Below, piece by piece: positions 51,072 through 58,932 of a stretch of DNA of 64,000 bases. Under the pieces are notes generated by a model, which was not told the DNA's origin, searched no databases, and worked only from the letters and a program-made list of their open reading frames with translations. The stretch comes from Mycolicibacterium arenosum (GTDB lineage: Bacteria > Actinomycetota > Actinomycetes > Mycobacteriales > Mycobacteriaceae): positions 1 through 64,000 of the forward strand of contig NZ_JANDBD010000010.1 of assembly GCF_024320865.1 (NCBI RefSeq), written 5' to 3'. Position 1 is the stretch's first letter. Each line of letters opens with the position of its first letter. A program made the position numbers and the translations under genes.

Positions 51072-52538
51072 GTGATGAACGCGAACTCAGCGGCCGAGCT
51101 GGCCGCACTCGACGCCGTCGGGCAGGCGGCCCTGGTGGCCGCGGGCGACCTCACCGCGGCGGAGCTACTCGAGGCGGCCATCCTCCGGGTGGAGGCCACC
51201 AGAAGGTTGAACGCGGTGATCACCGACCTGTTCGACCGGGGCCGGGCGCAGGCCGCCGAGCTCGATCGCAGCGGCGTGCTGCGCGGCGGTGGAGCCGGCC
51301 CCGTCGCGGGCGTGCCGTTTCTGCTCAAGGACCTCGGCGCGTCCTTGGCGGGTGCACCGGAGGCCATGGGATCGCGTGCGTTGCGCGGTTACGTGGCAGG
51401 CGAATCCGCGTGGATCGTCGAACGCTACCTGGATGCCGGGCTGGTGGTGTTCGGAAAGACCAACACCCCGGAGTGGGGCAACCACTGCACCACCGAACCG
51501 TCGCTGTTCGGCGCGACGGCGAATCCCTGGGGGCCCGACATCACGCCCGGTGGATCCAGCGGCGGCTCCGCGGCCGCCGTGGCGGCAGGCGTCGTGGCCG
51601 CCGCGTCCGGCGGGGACGGCACCGGGTCCATCCGGGTGCCCGCCTCGTGCTGCGGTCTCGTCGGTCTCAAACCCCGCCGTGCCCGAACGTCTTTCGCGCC
51701 CGGCGCCGGCCACGGGCTCGAGGGACTCGTCAACGAGCACGCTCTGACCAGGACGGTTCGCGACAGCGCCGCGCTGCTCGACGTCGTCGCGGGATCGGCG
51801 CCGGGAGATCCGTACAGCGCCCCGGCCCCCGCCGGGCCCTTCCTCGCCGCGATCACCGAAAGTCCCGCTGCGCAGCGTATTCTGACGACGACCGCCTCAC
51901 CGTTCCCCGGACCCGCCACGGACCCCGAGGTGTCGGCGGCCGTCGAGTCGGCGGCCGCAGCACTGGCCCACCTCGGGCACCACGTGGAGGCGGGGGCGCC
52001 GACCGTCGATTCCGACGAGGTCGCCGACGCCATCGCCGTCCTGCACACCGTGAGCAACGCGCAACTGCACGCCCTGGCCACCGAGGTGCTCGGCCGCGAA
52101 CCCACCGAGGACGAGTTCGAGCCCAGTACCTGGGTGATGGTGCGAGAGGGCTTCCGCACGACCGGCGTCGCCTATGCGGGGGCGATCGCCGCGGTGCACG
52201 CGCAGACGAGACGTTTCGCGGCGGGGATGTCCGGCCACGACGTGCTCCTGGTGCCGACTCTGCTCACCGGGCCGCCGCCGTACGCGTTGCTCGACCAACC
52301 GCGCGGGACGACGCGCGCGTTCTTCGACGTCGAATTCGCCACGACGGGGTGGACGACGTTGGCGAACGTCACGGGCTGGGCCGCGATCTCGCTGCCGTTG
52401 GGCACGACGTCCGGCGGCCTGCCGATCGGGGTGCAGTTGATGGCGCGCGACGAGGCGGTGCTCCTCCAACTCGCCGCCCAGTTGGAGATCGCACTGCCGT
52501 GGGGCGATCGGCGCCCGGCGGTGTGGGCGGGCTCATAG
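51072..52538 (+). CDS. Amidase-signature family amidohydrolase
   Basis: 488 residues from GTG 51072 (ATG 51075 is possible). Ser-cisSer-Lys triad in place: VPFLLKDLG (Lys), TPGGSSGGSAAAVAAG (cis-Ser) and GGDGTGSIRVPASCCG (Ser nucleophile). The C-terminal TTGWTTLANVTGWAAISLPLG is typical. Hydrolyses amides; the substrate is unknown. Confidence 0.9.
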   Translation: MMNANSAAELAALDAVGQAALVAAGDLTAAELLEAAILRVEATRRLNAVITDLFDRGRAQAAELDRSGVLRGGGAGPVAGVPFLLKDLGASLAGAPEAMGSRALRGYVAGESAWIVERYLDAGLVVFGKTNTPEWGNHCTTEPSLFGATANPWGPDITPGGSSGGSAAAVAAGVVAAASGGDGTGSIRVPASCCGLVGLKPRRARTSFAPGAGHGLEGLVNEHALTRTVRDSAALLDVVAGSAPGDPYSAPAPAGPFLAAITESPAAQRILTTTASPFPGPATDPEVSAAVESAAAALAHLGHHVEAGAPTVDSDEVADAIAVLHTVSNAQLHALATEVLGREPTEDEFEPSTWVMVREGFRTTGVAYAGAIAAVHAQTRRFAAGMSGHDVLLVPTLLTGPPPYALLDQPRGTTRAFFDVEFATTGWTTLANVTGWAAISLPLGTTSGGLPIGVQLMARDEAVLLQLAAQLEIALPWGDRRPAVWAGS

Positions 52539-52615
52539 CACTGCTTCGACGGTTTCGCGACCTGAACGGAATTTTGCTGGTACAAACCGACGTTCCCCTC
52601 TCCGAGGAGGAAATC

Positions 52616-52831
52616 GTGAACGTCACCATCCGTCGGATCGCCGCCACCGCTGCAGGTGTGCTGGCCCCGTTGGTCGTGCTCGCGCCCGTGGCGCAGGCAA
52701 CCACCGATTCGACGTGCTCTACCGTCGTCGAGACGACGCGTCAGTGCCAGCCCCAGTACCGGGAGCTGTTCAACGCACCGTCCCAGATCGAACAGCCCAT
52801 CGGGTTCCCCGGCCTGGGCTACGGCGGCTAG
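52616..52831 (+). CDS. Small secreted peptide/protein
   Basis: 71 residues from GTG 52616 with GAGGAGG 5 nt upstream. A signal peptide (IRRIAATAAGVLAPLVVLAPVAQA) leaves a mature peptide of about 42 residues with two cysteines (STCSTVVETTRQCQPQY) and a Gly/Pro-rich end. Function unknown. It converges with the histidine kinase gene 4 bp away. Confidence 0.6.
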   Translation: MNVTIRRIAATAAGVLAPLVVLAPVAQATTDSTCSTVVETTRQCQPQYRELFNAPSQIEQPIGFPGLGYGG

Positions 52832-52835
52832 CGGG

Positions 52836-54371
52836 CTAGCCCACCGCGTCGGCCCCCACAGCGGGCGGACCCGGAATCCGTGCGCGGACAGTCGTCCCCG
52901 CGCCCGCCGCACTCGTCACCTCGAGACGGCCCGACACCGCCTCCACCCGGTCCCTGAGGCCGAGCAGGCCGCTGCCGCCGCCGGACATCGCGCCGCCTGC
53001 GCCGTTGTCGGCGATGGCGAGCAGCAGGTCGTCACCGTCGAGGAGCACCCTGATCGCCACCTCGGAGGCACCCGAGTGCTTCGCGACGTTGGTCAACGCC
53101 TCGGCGACCACGTAATAGGCGGCCACCTCGACGGATTCGGGGAACCGGCGATCGGCCGCGAGCTCGAGGACGACCGGGACGGGTGACCGGCGCGCCAGGG
53201 TTTTCACCGCGGGTCCCAGACCTCCCTTGGAGAGGATGGCCGGGTGGATACCGCGGGACAGCTCCTGCAGTTCGGTGTACAGATCGGCCATGCCGTTGAT
53301 GAGGTTGTCGACCTGTTTGCGCACGGCGGCGTCGCCGTCGGGCAGCGAGGCTTCGAGCGCCCGCAGACCGAGGCCGAGCGAGACGATGCGCTGCTGGGCG
53401 CCGTCGTGCAGGTCACGCTCGATACCGCGGCGCGCCTGGTCGGCCGCGGCGACGATGCGAGCACGTGACGCCTGGAGTTCGGCCCGCGTTTCCGCGTTGC
53501 CGATCGCCGTGGCCACCAGATCGGCGAAATCGCCTATCCGGTCCTCGGTTTCGGGGGGCATCGGGTGATCCCGGACGGAACCGACGATCAGCGCCCCGCG
53601 CACACCGCCGTCGACGGTCACCGGGCAGCCGACGCCCGAGCGCAGGCCCAGCTCCCGGAGCCGCTCCGCGATGGGTCCGTCCACGGCGGCGTAGTCGTCG
53701 ATCCGCGCAGGCTTGCCACTGCTGCGCACCCGGCTGTTGAGGCTGTCCCCGTCGAGTGGAAACCGCTCCCCCACGGCGAGGTGCGGCTTCCCCGCGATGT
53801 CACGCGCCGCGAGCACGACGCACTGGTCGTCGTCGAACACCGTCAGCGTGACGTGATCGACGTCGAGTCCGCGCGCCAGTTCGGCGACCGCGACGGGGTA
53901 GACATCGGTCGGGTCGGTCCCGCGCGCCACCAGCGTGGCCACCCTGCGCAGGGCGGACTGCTGCCGTGCCAACGCGGCCGCCTCGCGGCGGCGCTCCTCG
54001 GACTCGGCCGCTCGCAACCGGGCCTGACTTGCCAGCACACTGGCCAGCAGCGCCAGGGGAAGGAAGATGAGGAACGCGGGCACCAGGCTGTCGCCGTCCT
54101 CCACGTGGAAGTACACGTAGACCACGGCGCTGGCCAGCGACGTGGCCACCGCGAGCCCGAAGTTCCAGCCGGCGGCCACCACCAGCACACCGAGCAGGAA
54201 GATCGCCCCGTACGAGTTGTCCGGAGCGGTCCGCTTCATGAACAACACGAATGCGATCTCGCCGACGATGAAGCCCAGCGCCACCACGATGCCCCAGCCG
54301 AGTGGACGCGCCGTCGGCCGCAGGACCAGCGCGAGCATGCGGCTGCGCAGCCACGTCAACCGTTCGTTCAT
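52836..54371 (-). CDS. Membrane sensor histidine kinase (NarL-partner type)
   Basis: 511 residues. Four membrane helices at 25-115, a short coiled coil, a GAF domain at 145-300, then a HisKA_3 dimerisation helix with the phospho-acceptor His322 in ERDLHDGAQQR, and a HATPase_c domain with the N box Asn428 (EALTNVAKHS). This is the class that phosphorylates LuxR-type response regulators. The matching regulator lies 492 bp upstream on the same strand, separated by a small receiver gene on the other strand. Confidence 0.87.
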   Translation of the reverse strand: MNERLTWLRSRMLALVLRPTARPLGWGIVVALGFIVGEIAFVLFMKRTAPDNSYGAIFLLGVLVVAAGWNFGLAVATSLASAVVYVYFHVEDGDSLVPAFLIFLPLALLASVLASQARLRAAESEERRREAAALARQQSALRRVATLVARGTDPTDVYPVAVAELARGLDVDHVTLTVFDDDQCVVLAARDIAGKPHLAVGERFPLDGDSLNSRVRSSGKPARIDDYAAVDGPIAERLRELGLRSGVGCPVTVDGGVRGALIVGSVRDHPMPPETEDRIGDFADLVATAIGNAETRAELQASRARIVAAADQARRGIERDLHDGAQQRIVSLGLGLRALEASLPDGDAAVRKQVDNLINGMADLYTELQELSRGIHPAILSKGGLGPAVKTLARRSPVPVVLELAADRRFPESVEVAAYYVVAEALTNVAKHSGASEVAIRVLLDGDDLLLAIADNGAGGAMSGGGSGLLGLRDRVEAVSGRLEVTSAAGAGTTVRARIPGPPAVGADAVG

Positions 54372-54500
54372 CGAACGCAGATGCTAATGCGTCGAACGCG
54401 CAGTCCGACTACCCCGTCGCTTCGGCCGCCCCGGCAGGTTTCCCGCTAGCCGGAATGTGTGAAGCCGCTCGGCCGGGGACACTCGGTTGATGTGGTACTC

Positions 54501-54866
54501 ATGACGACTCCGCTGCGCTGTCTGATCGTCGACGACAGCGACGCCTTCCGCGACGCCGCGCGCAGCATGCTCGAGCGTGCGGGCGTCGACGTCGTCGGGA
54601 CGGCGTCCAGCGGTGTCGAGGCACTCGAGGTCTACGGCGAGCTGCACCCCGACGTCACACTCGTCGACGTCGACCTCGGGGCGGACAGCGGATTCGACGT
54701 GGTGCGGCAACTGCACGACGCGAACTCGCCGGCGCCGTCGGTGATCCTGATCTCGACGCACTCCGAGCAGGATTTCGCCGATCTCATCGCCGACAGTCCG
54801 GCGCTGGGTTTCCTGCCGAAGTTCGCCCTGTCCCCCACCGCGATTCGCGACCTGCTCGCCCGCTAG
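54501..54866 (+). CDS. Single-domain response regulator receiver
   Basis: 121 residues from ATG 54501 (an in-frame GTG at 54459 is possible). A complete CheY-like receiver: acidic pair Asp11-Asp12, phospho-acceptor Asp56 in VDVDLG, hydroxyl residue in ILISTH, and Lys in FLPKFAL. There is no output domain. It lies head-on between the histidine kinase and LuxR regulator genes and overlaps the regulator stop by 4 bp. It could be a phosphate sink or a kinase competitor. Confidence 0.8.
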   Translation: MTTPLRCLIVDDSDAFRDAARSMLERAGVDVVGTASSGVEALEVYGELHPDVTLVDVDLGADSGFDVVRQLHDANSPAPSVILISTHSEQDFADLIADSPALGFLPKFALSPTAIRDLLAR

Positions 54867-55519
54867 AGCGACTCCAGATACCTGATGACCGCGCGCACGC
54901 GGCGATGGTCGTCGCCCGTCTCCGGCAGGTCGAGTTTCGTCAGAATGCTGCGCACGTGCTTCTCCACGGTGCCCTCGGTGACCCAGATCCGCCTGGCGAT
55001 GCCACCGTTGGACAGCCCCTCGGCCATCAGCGTCAGCACCTCGCGCTCGCGGGCGCTGAGCGCGGCCAGCGGATCGTCGCGCCGCCGCGCCGACACCAGC
55101 TCCTGCACCAGAGCGGGATCGATCACGGAGGCGCCGTTGGCGATCCGGCCGACGGTGTCGATGAAGTCGGCGACATCGGTGACGCGGCTCTTGAGCAGGT
55201 AGCCGATCGCGTGGCCACCCGCCAGCAACTCCATGGCGTGGTCGACGTCGACGTGCGCGGAGAGCACCAGGATCGCCGTGTCGGGCAGTTCCGCGCGGAT
55301 GGTCCGGGCGGCGTCGAGGCCCTCGGTGTCGTGCGACGGCGGCATCCGGATGTCGACGACGGCGAGCGCGGGCCGGTGTTCGCGCACCAGTGCCAGCAAT
55401 TCGGTGCCGTCCCCCGCCTGGCCGACGACGTCGAATCCGGAACGGGTGAGGAGGCTGGACAGACCCTCGCGGAGGAGGACGTCGTCGTCGGCGACGACCA
55501 CGCGGACGGCGTTCACCAC
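54863..55519 (-). CDS. NarL/FixJ-type response regulator
   Basis: 218 residues. Receiver at 5-125 with Asp11-Asp12, phospho-acceptor Asp56 in VVDIRMP and a Lys in GYLLKSRV. The C-terminal LuxR helix-turn-helix is LSAREREVLTLMAEGLSNGGIARRIWVTEGTVEKHVRSIL. Probably phosphorylated by the HisKA_3 kinase encoded at 52836-54371. Its target genes are unknown. Confidence 0.88.
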   Translation of the reverse strand: MVNAVRVVVADDDVLLREGLSSLLTRSGFDVVGQAGDGTELLALVREHRPALAVVDIRMPPSHDTEGLDAARTIRAELPDTAILVLSAHVDVDHAMELLAGGHAIGYLLKSRVTDVADFIDTVGRIANGASVIDPALVQELVSARRRDDPLAALSAREREVLTLMAEGLSNGGIARRIWVTEGTVEKHVRSILTKLDLPETGDDHRRVRAVIRYLESL

Positions 55520-55638
55520 GAGATTGTCGCATTCGCAACCGCTCTGCTACCTGCCAGCAGGAATTCCCGCCTACCGGAAAGCGCTCCCCCGATTGGGGGC
55601 CAACATCGAGGACACCGCGCGCCGAGTAGAGCACGATC

Positions 55639-56688
55639 ATGATCATGACGACGAACCCCACCCGCGGCACGCACGCCACCTCCCTGCACGACGGCGAGAT
55701 CGTCGAGGAGAACGACTTCGGATCGATGCGGCGGGTCACCGCCGACAACCTTCCGATCCTGAACCGGCTGTCGATCAAGCGGGTGCTGCTCAACCCCGGC
55801 GCGATGCGCACCCCGCACTGGCACGCCAACGCCAACGAACTCACCTACTGCGTGTCCGGCACTGCGCTGGTCTCGGTGCTCGACAGCTACAGCGAGTTCG
55901 CCAGCTTCGTGGTGACGGCCGGGCAGATGTTCCACATCGACTCCGGCTCGCTGCATCACATCGAGAACATCGGCACCGACGTCGCCGAGTTCATCATCGC
56001 CTTCCGCAACGAGCGGCCCGAGGACTTCGGGCTCGGCGCCACGTTCGGCGCCTTCACCGATGCCGTGCTGGGCAACACGTACGACCTGCCGTCCTCCGAC
56101 ATGGCCAGGATCCGCCGGGACACCACCGACCGCAAACTGGCCGCCCGCGTGGGCGATCCGTCGGTGCCGTCGACCGCGTACTTCCACGATCCGCACAAGT
56201 TCGACATCGAGGGCCAGCCCGCGGGGCTGACCTACGCCTACGGCAACGCCCGCTTCGCCCGCGACCAGTACTGGCCCGCACTGAAGGACATCTCGATGTA
56301 CTCGCTGCGCGTCGGCGAGGACGGCATGCGGGAACCGCACTGGCACCCGGTCACCGCCGAGATGGGCTACGTCCACCATGGCGACGCGCGGATGACGATC
56401 ATGAATCCCGATGGGACACTTGACACCTGGACCATGACGACGGGTGACATGTACTTCATCCCGCGGGCCTACCCGCACCACATCGAGAACATCGGCACCG
56501 ACGAGTGGCACTTCCTGATCTTCTTCGACCAGCCGTTTCCCGCCGATATCGGCTACAAGGCATCGGCGAGCGCCTACTCCCGCGAAGTCCTGGCCGCCGC
56601 GTTCAACACCCACATCGACGACCTGCCGGCCTTCCCGTTCACGACGGCCGACCCGCTGATCGTCCGCAGGATCAACCCCACCGATTAG
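55639..56688 (+). CDS. Bicupin (oxalate-decarboxylase-like)
   Basis: 349 residues, two cupin barrels. Cupin 1 has TPHWHANANELTY (His60, His62, Glu67) and LHHIENIG; cupin 2 has EPHWHPVTAEMGY and AYPHHIENIG, so both metal sites (HxHxxxxE...H) look complete. The order and motifs match oxalate decarboxylase/oxidase-type bicupins. There is no signal peptide, unlike secreted fungal forms. An upstream ATG pair (ATGATCATG) starts the gene. Confidence 0.85.
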   Translation: MIMTTNPTRGTHATSLHDGEIVEENDFGSMRRVTADNLPILNRLSIKRVLLNPGAMRTPHWHANANELTYCVSGTALVSVLDSYSEFASFVVTAGQMFHIDSGSLHHIENIGTDVAEFIIAFRNERPEDFGLGATFGAFTDAVLGNTYDLPSSDMARIRRDTTDRKLAARVGDPSVPSTAYFHDPHKFDIEGQPAGLTYAYGNARFARDQYWPALKDISMYSLRVGEDGMREPHWHPVTAEMGYVHHGDARMTIMNPDGTLDTWTMTTGDMYFIPRAYPHHIENIGTDEWHFLIFFDQPFPADIGYKASASAYSREVLAAAFNTHIDDLPAFPFTTADPLIVRRINPTD

Positions 56689-56721
56689 TCCCGCCCACAC
56701 CTCGAAAAGACAGGCATTGCA

Positions 56722-57549
56722 ATGGCGTTCATCACCACCACCGACGGCACCGACATCTTCTACAAGGACTGGGGCACCGGCCAGCCCATCGTGTTCAGCC
56801 ACGGCTGGCCGCTGTCGTCCGACGACTGGGACAACCAGATGCTGTTCTTCCTGTCCAAGGGCTACCGCGTGATCGCCCACGATCGGCGCGGCCACGGCAG
56901 GTCGACCCAGACCCCCGGCGGCCACGATCTCGACCACTACGCCGACGACCTCGCCGAGCTCGTCGAGCATCTCGACCTGCACGACGCCGTCCACATCGGG
57001 CACTCCACCGGTGGCGGCGAGGTGGTGCGCTTCCTGGCCCGCCACGGCGAGGCCCGCGCCGCGAAGGCCGCGCTCATCAGCGCGGTGCCGCCGTTGATGG
57101 TGCAGACCGACGCCAACCCGGAGGGCCTGCCGAAGAGCGTATTCGACGATCTGCAGGCCCAACTGGCGGCGAACCGGTCGGAGTTCTACCGAGCGCTGCC
57201 GGCGGGCCCGTTCTACAACTTCGACAAACCGGGCGTCGAATCGTCGGAGGCGATCATCGCCAACTGGTGGCGCCAGGGCATGATGGGCGACGCGCTGTCG
57301 CACTACGACGGCATCGTCGCGTTCTCGCAGACCGACTTCACCGAGGATCTGACGAAGATCACCGTGCCGGTGCTGGTGATGCACAGCGTCGACGATCAGA
57401 TCGTGCCCTACGTCGCGTCGGGCCCGAAGTCGGCGGAGCTGCTGCCGAACGGAACGCTGAAGACCTACCGCGACGGCTTCCCGCACGGCATGCCCACGAC
57501 GCACGCCGACGTGATCAACGCCGACCTGCTCGACTTCCTGTCGAGCTAG
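56722..57549 (+). CDS. Alpha/beta hydrolase, non-haem haloperoxidase-like
   Basis: 275 residues. FSHGWPLSSDDWDNQMLFF, AHDRRGHGRS, the nucleophile elbow IGHSTGGGEVVRF (Ser near residue 98), an acid in MHSVDDQIVP and His in GFPHGMPTTH. This is the chloroperoxidase-F/perhydrolase group. It starts 33 bp after the bicupin stop, so co-transcription is likely. Haloperoxidase activity in this family is often incidental. Confidence 0.87.
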   Translation: MAFITTTDGTDIFYKDWGTGQPIVFSHGWPLSSDDWDNQMLFFLSKGYRVIAHDRRGHGRSTQTPGGHDLDHYADDLAELVEHLDLHDAVHIGHSTGGGEVVRFLARHGEARAAKAALISAVPPLMVQTDANPEGLPKSVFDDLQAQLAANRSEFYRALPAGPFYNFDKPGVESSEAIIANWWRQGMMGDALSHYDGIVAFSQTDFTEDLTKITVPVLVMHSVDDQIVPYVASGPKSAELLPNGTLKTYRDGFPHGMPTTHADVINADLLDFLSS

Positions 57550-57642
57550 GGGAAGCCCCGGTTTCCGCGGGAGGGTCGCGGTGCCGGGTTTGCCGTGATC
57601 GGGCCAAGCAGGTAAAGCGCGAGTTACGGGCGTGCGACACTC

Positions 57643-58566
57643 ATGCGCATGGTCATGTCAATCGAGCGTCCCAAGCTGGAAGGCACCGTCGCCGTCGGGG
57701 GCGACCGCCGGCTCGGCTTCGCCGAGTTCGGCGACCCTCAGGGTCGCGCGTTCTTCTGGCTGCACGGCACCCCCGGTGCCCGCAGACAGATCCCCCTGGA
57801 GGCCCGCGCCTACGCCGAGCGCCACCGGATCCGCCTGATCGGCGTCGACCGGCCGGGCATCGGTTCCTCGACACCGCACGGGTACGCGAACGTGCTGGCG
57901 TTCGCCGACGACCTGCGCACGATCGCCGACGTGCTGGGGATCGACCAGATGGCGGTCATCGGGCTGTCCGGCGGCGGTCCCTACACGCTGGCGTGCGCCA
58001 CCGCGATGCCCGACCGGGTGGTCGTCGCCGGCGTGCTCGGGGGCGTCGCGCCGACGGTCGGGGTCGAGGGTATCGGCGGCGGACTCATGGGTCTCGGCTC
58101 GTTCGTGGCACCCGCACTGCCCTTTATCGGTCTGCCCCTGCGGCTGGCGCTGGTCGGACTCGTCAGGTCGATCAAGCCGATCGCCCCGGTCGCCCTGAAG
58201 GGATATGCGATGGTGTCGCCGGAGGGCGACCGCAGGCTCCTGGAGCGCCCCGAGATCGGTGCGATGTTCCTGGACGACCTGCTGAACGGCAGCCGCAAGC
58301 AACTGGCTGCGCCCCTCGCCGACGTCGCGGTGTTCGCGAAGGACTGGGGTTTCCGGCTCGACGAGGTCAAGATTCCGGTGCGCTGGTGGCACGGCGACAA
58401 GGACCACATCGTGCCCTACGCGCACGGCGAGCACGTGGTGGCACGCCTGCCCGACGCCGAGCTCTACACCCTGCCGGGCGAGAGCCATCTGGGCGGCCTG
58501 GGCTGCGGAGCGGAGATCCTCGAGACGCTCACCAAGCTCTGGGACGACGTCGCGCCCAAAGGCTAA
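57643..58566 (+). CDS. Alpha/beta hydrolase
   Basis: 307 residues (ATG 57643, or 57649/57655). FWLHGTPGARRQIP, GVDRPGIGSS, the elbow IGLSGGGPYTLA (Ser near residue 109), HGDKDHIVPYAHG (Asp) and PGESHLGG (His). This subgroup, with HGTPG at the oxyanion loop, is widespread in mycobacteria. Followed by a small membrane protein gene with a 6-bp gap. Confidence 0.85.
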   Translation: MRMVMSIERPKLEGTVAVGGDRRLGFAEFGDPQGRAFFWLHGTPGARRQIPLEARAYAERHRIRLIGVDRPGIGSSTPHGYANVLAFADDLRTIADVLGIDQMAVIGLSGGGPYTLACATAMPDRVVVAGVLGGVAPTVGVEGIGGGLMGLGSFVAPALPFIGLPLRLALVGLVRSIKPIAPVALKGYAMVSPEGDRRLLERPEIGAMFLDDLLNGSRKQLAAPLADVAVFAKDWGFRLDEVKIPVRWWHGDKDHIVPYAHGEHVVARLPDAELYTLPGESHLGGLGCGAEILETLTKLWDDVAPKG

Positions 58567-58572
58567 CCGCGC

Positions 58573-58929
58573 GTGGTGATGCCGCAGCGGCCGGTCAAAC
58601 CGCCGCTCTCGACGGTCGACGTCGTCATGTCGATCATCATGATGGTGCTGATCGTCGCATGCGGAGTGGTCGGCGCGGCAATGGGTTTCATGATGCTGGC
58701 GTTCACCGACAACTGCCCGCCGGAGACCTGCAGCATCGACGGCGCGGTCAGCGCGCTGCTCGGCGCGTTCGTCATCGCGGTGATCGTGGCGGTGGGAGGG
58801 TCCGTCGTCACGATCGTGCGGCTGATCCGGCGGCAGCCCGCATGGCCGTGGGCCCTGCTGACGCTGGTGGTGTGCACCATCGTCGGGTTGGCGGGCTTCG
58901 CCGGATACCTGGCAGCCGTCGGTGGCTGA
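58573..58929 (+). CDS. Small membrane protein, three helices
   Basis: 118 residues (start GTG 58573, 58576 or ATG 58579). Hydrophobic segments at about 17-42, 60-82 and 94-115, with a cysteine pair in FTDNCPPETCSIDG between the first two, likely outside and disulfide-bonded. Family not recognised. It is close behind the hydrolase gene and converges with the FAD/GcvT gene. Confidence 0.6.
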   Translation: MVMPQRPVKPPLSTVDVVMSIIMMVLIVACGVVGAAMGFMMLAFTDNCPPETCSIDGAVSALLGAFVIAVIVAVGGSVVTIVRLIRRQPAWPWALLTLVVCTIVGLAGFAGYLAAVGG

Positions 58930-58932
58930 GCC

